Position numbers and translations under genes: made by a program
Origin: Chloroflexota bacterium
Lineage (GTDB): Bacteria > Chloroflexota > Ktedonobacteria > Ktedonobacterales > Ktedonobacteraceae
Reading direction: 5' to 3'
DNA length: 5,282 nt
Assembly (NCBI GenBank): GCA_005881495.1
Contig: VBHI01000234.1
Coordinates: 1-5,282 of the forward strand
Shown: piece by piece, positions 5,255-5,282 of the stretch
Position numbering within the stretch: the stretch's first letter is position 1
How the letters are laid out: every line of letters begins with the position of its first letter
Notes under the pieces: model-generated
Databases searched by the model: none
Told to the model about the DNA's origin: nothing
Seen by the model: only the letters and a program-made list of their open reading frames with translations

Positions 5255-5282
5255 TGATGTTTCTCTCTTTCTTTGTGGCTGG

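Noticed and set aside
4024..5282. Genomic island integrated at the tRNA-Lys gene
   Set aside because: No second copy of the tRNA 3' end and no integrase or transposase gene can be seen. The tRNA's 3' end also faces the operon, away from the repeat-rich side.

Overview
The window suggests a bacterium with moderate GC content (about 50%). Its genes start behind Shine-Dalgarno sites, and its tRNA-Lys gene lacks an encoded CCA end. The palindromic GGTCGACC/GCAAGGG repeats and the intergenic 9-base tandem repeats remind me of Chloroflexota of the Ktedonobacteria type. That guess rests on memory only and is weak.

Left part (1-3947). A three-gene operon runs leftwards from a promoter region near 3885-3947: an FdrA-family protein (3863 to 2304), a DUF1116/YlbE (AllG) protein (GTG start at 2307, to 910), and an AAC(3)-family N-acetyltransferase (883 to 65). 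The first two genes overlap by four bases (GTGA) and the third follows after 26 bases behind a strong Shine-Dalgarno site, so all three are probably on one mRNA. In E. coli, FdrA and YlbE are components of the reported oxamate carbamoyltransferase AllFGH, which acts at the end of anaerobic allantoin breakdown. Here the third component (DUF2877, AllH) and carbamate kinase are not next to them, and an acetyltransferase takes the third position. A conserved module of about 40 residues that ends E. coli FdrA is found here at the start of the YlbE protein. At the left edge the last 14 codons of a plus-strand gene look like the C-terminus of an amidohydrolase, converging on the operon. This would fit a nitrogen-scavenging locus.

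Middle (4024-4095). A complete tRNA-Lys(UUU) gene lies on the minus strand, upstream of the operon and in the same direction.

Right part (4097-5282). This part has few genes and many repeats. It holds 9-base tandem repeats with a small hairpin between their two clusters, a possible 50-residue ORF (4297-4449), a decayed glycosyltransferase with only N-terminal and C-terminal pieces left (4484-4677), a perfect 11-bp inverted repeat with a T-rich tail (4826-4855), a GGTCGACC repeat cluster (4952-5013), and a plausible 57-residue small protein gene (5081-5254). It looks like an eroded, repeat-collecting interval beside a tRNA gene.

I see no CRISPR array, transposase, integrase or replication origin. 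The most unusual features are the acetyltransferase in the fdrA-ylbE operon, the relocated FdrA/YlbE module, and the cluster of CTATTG half-sites overlapping the operon promoter.
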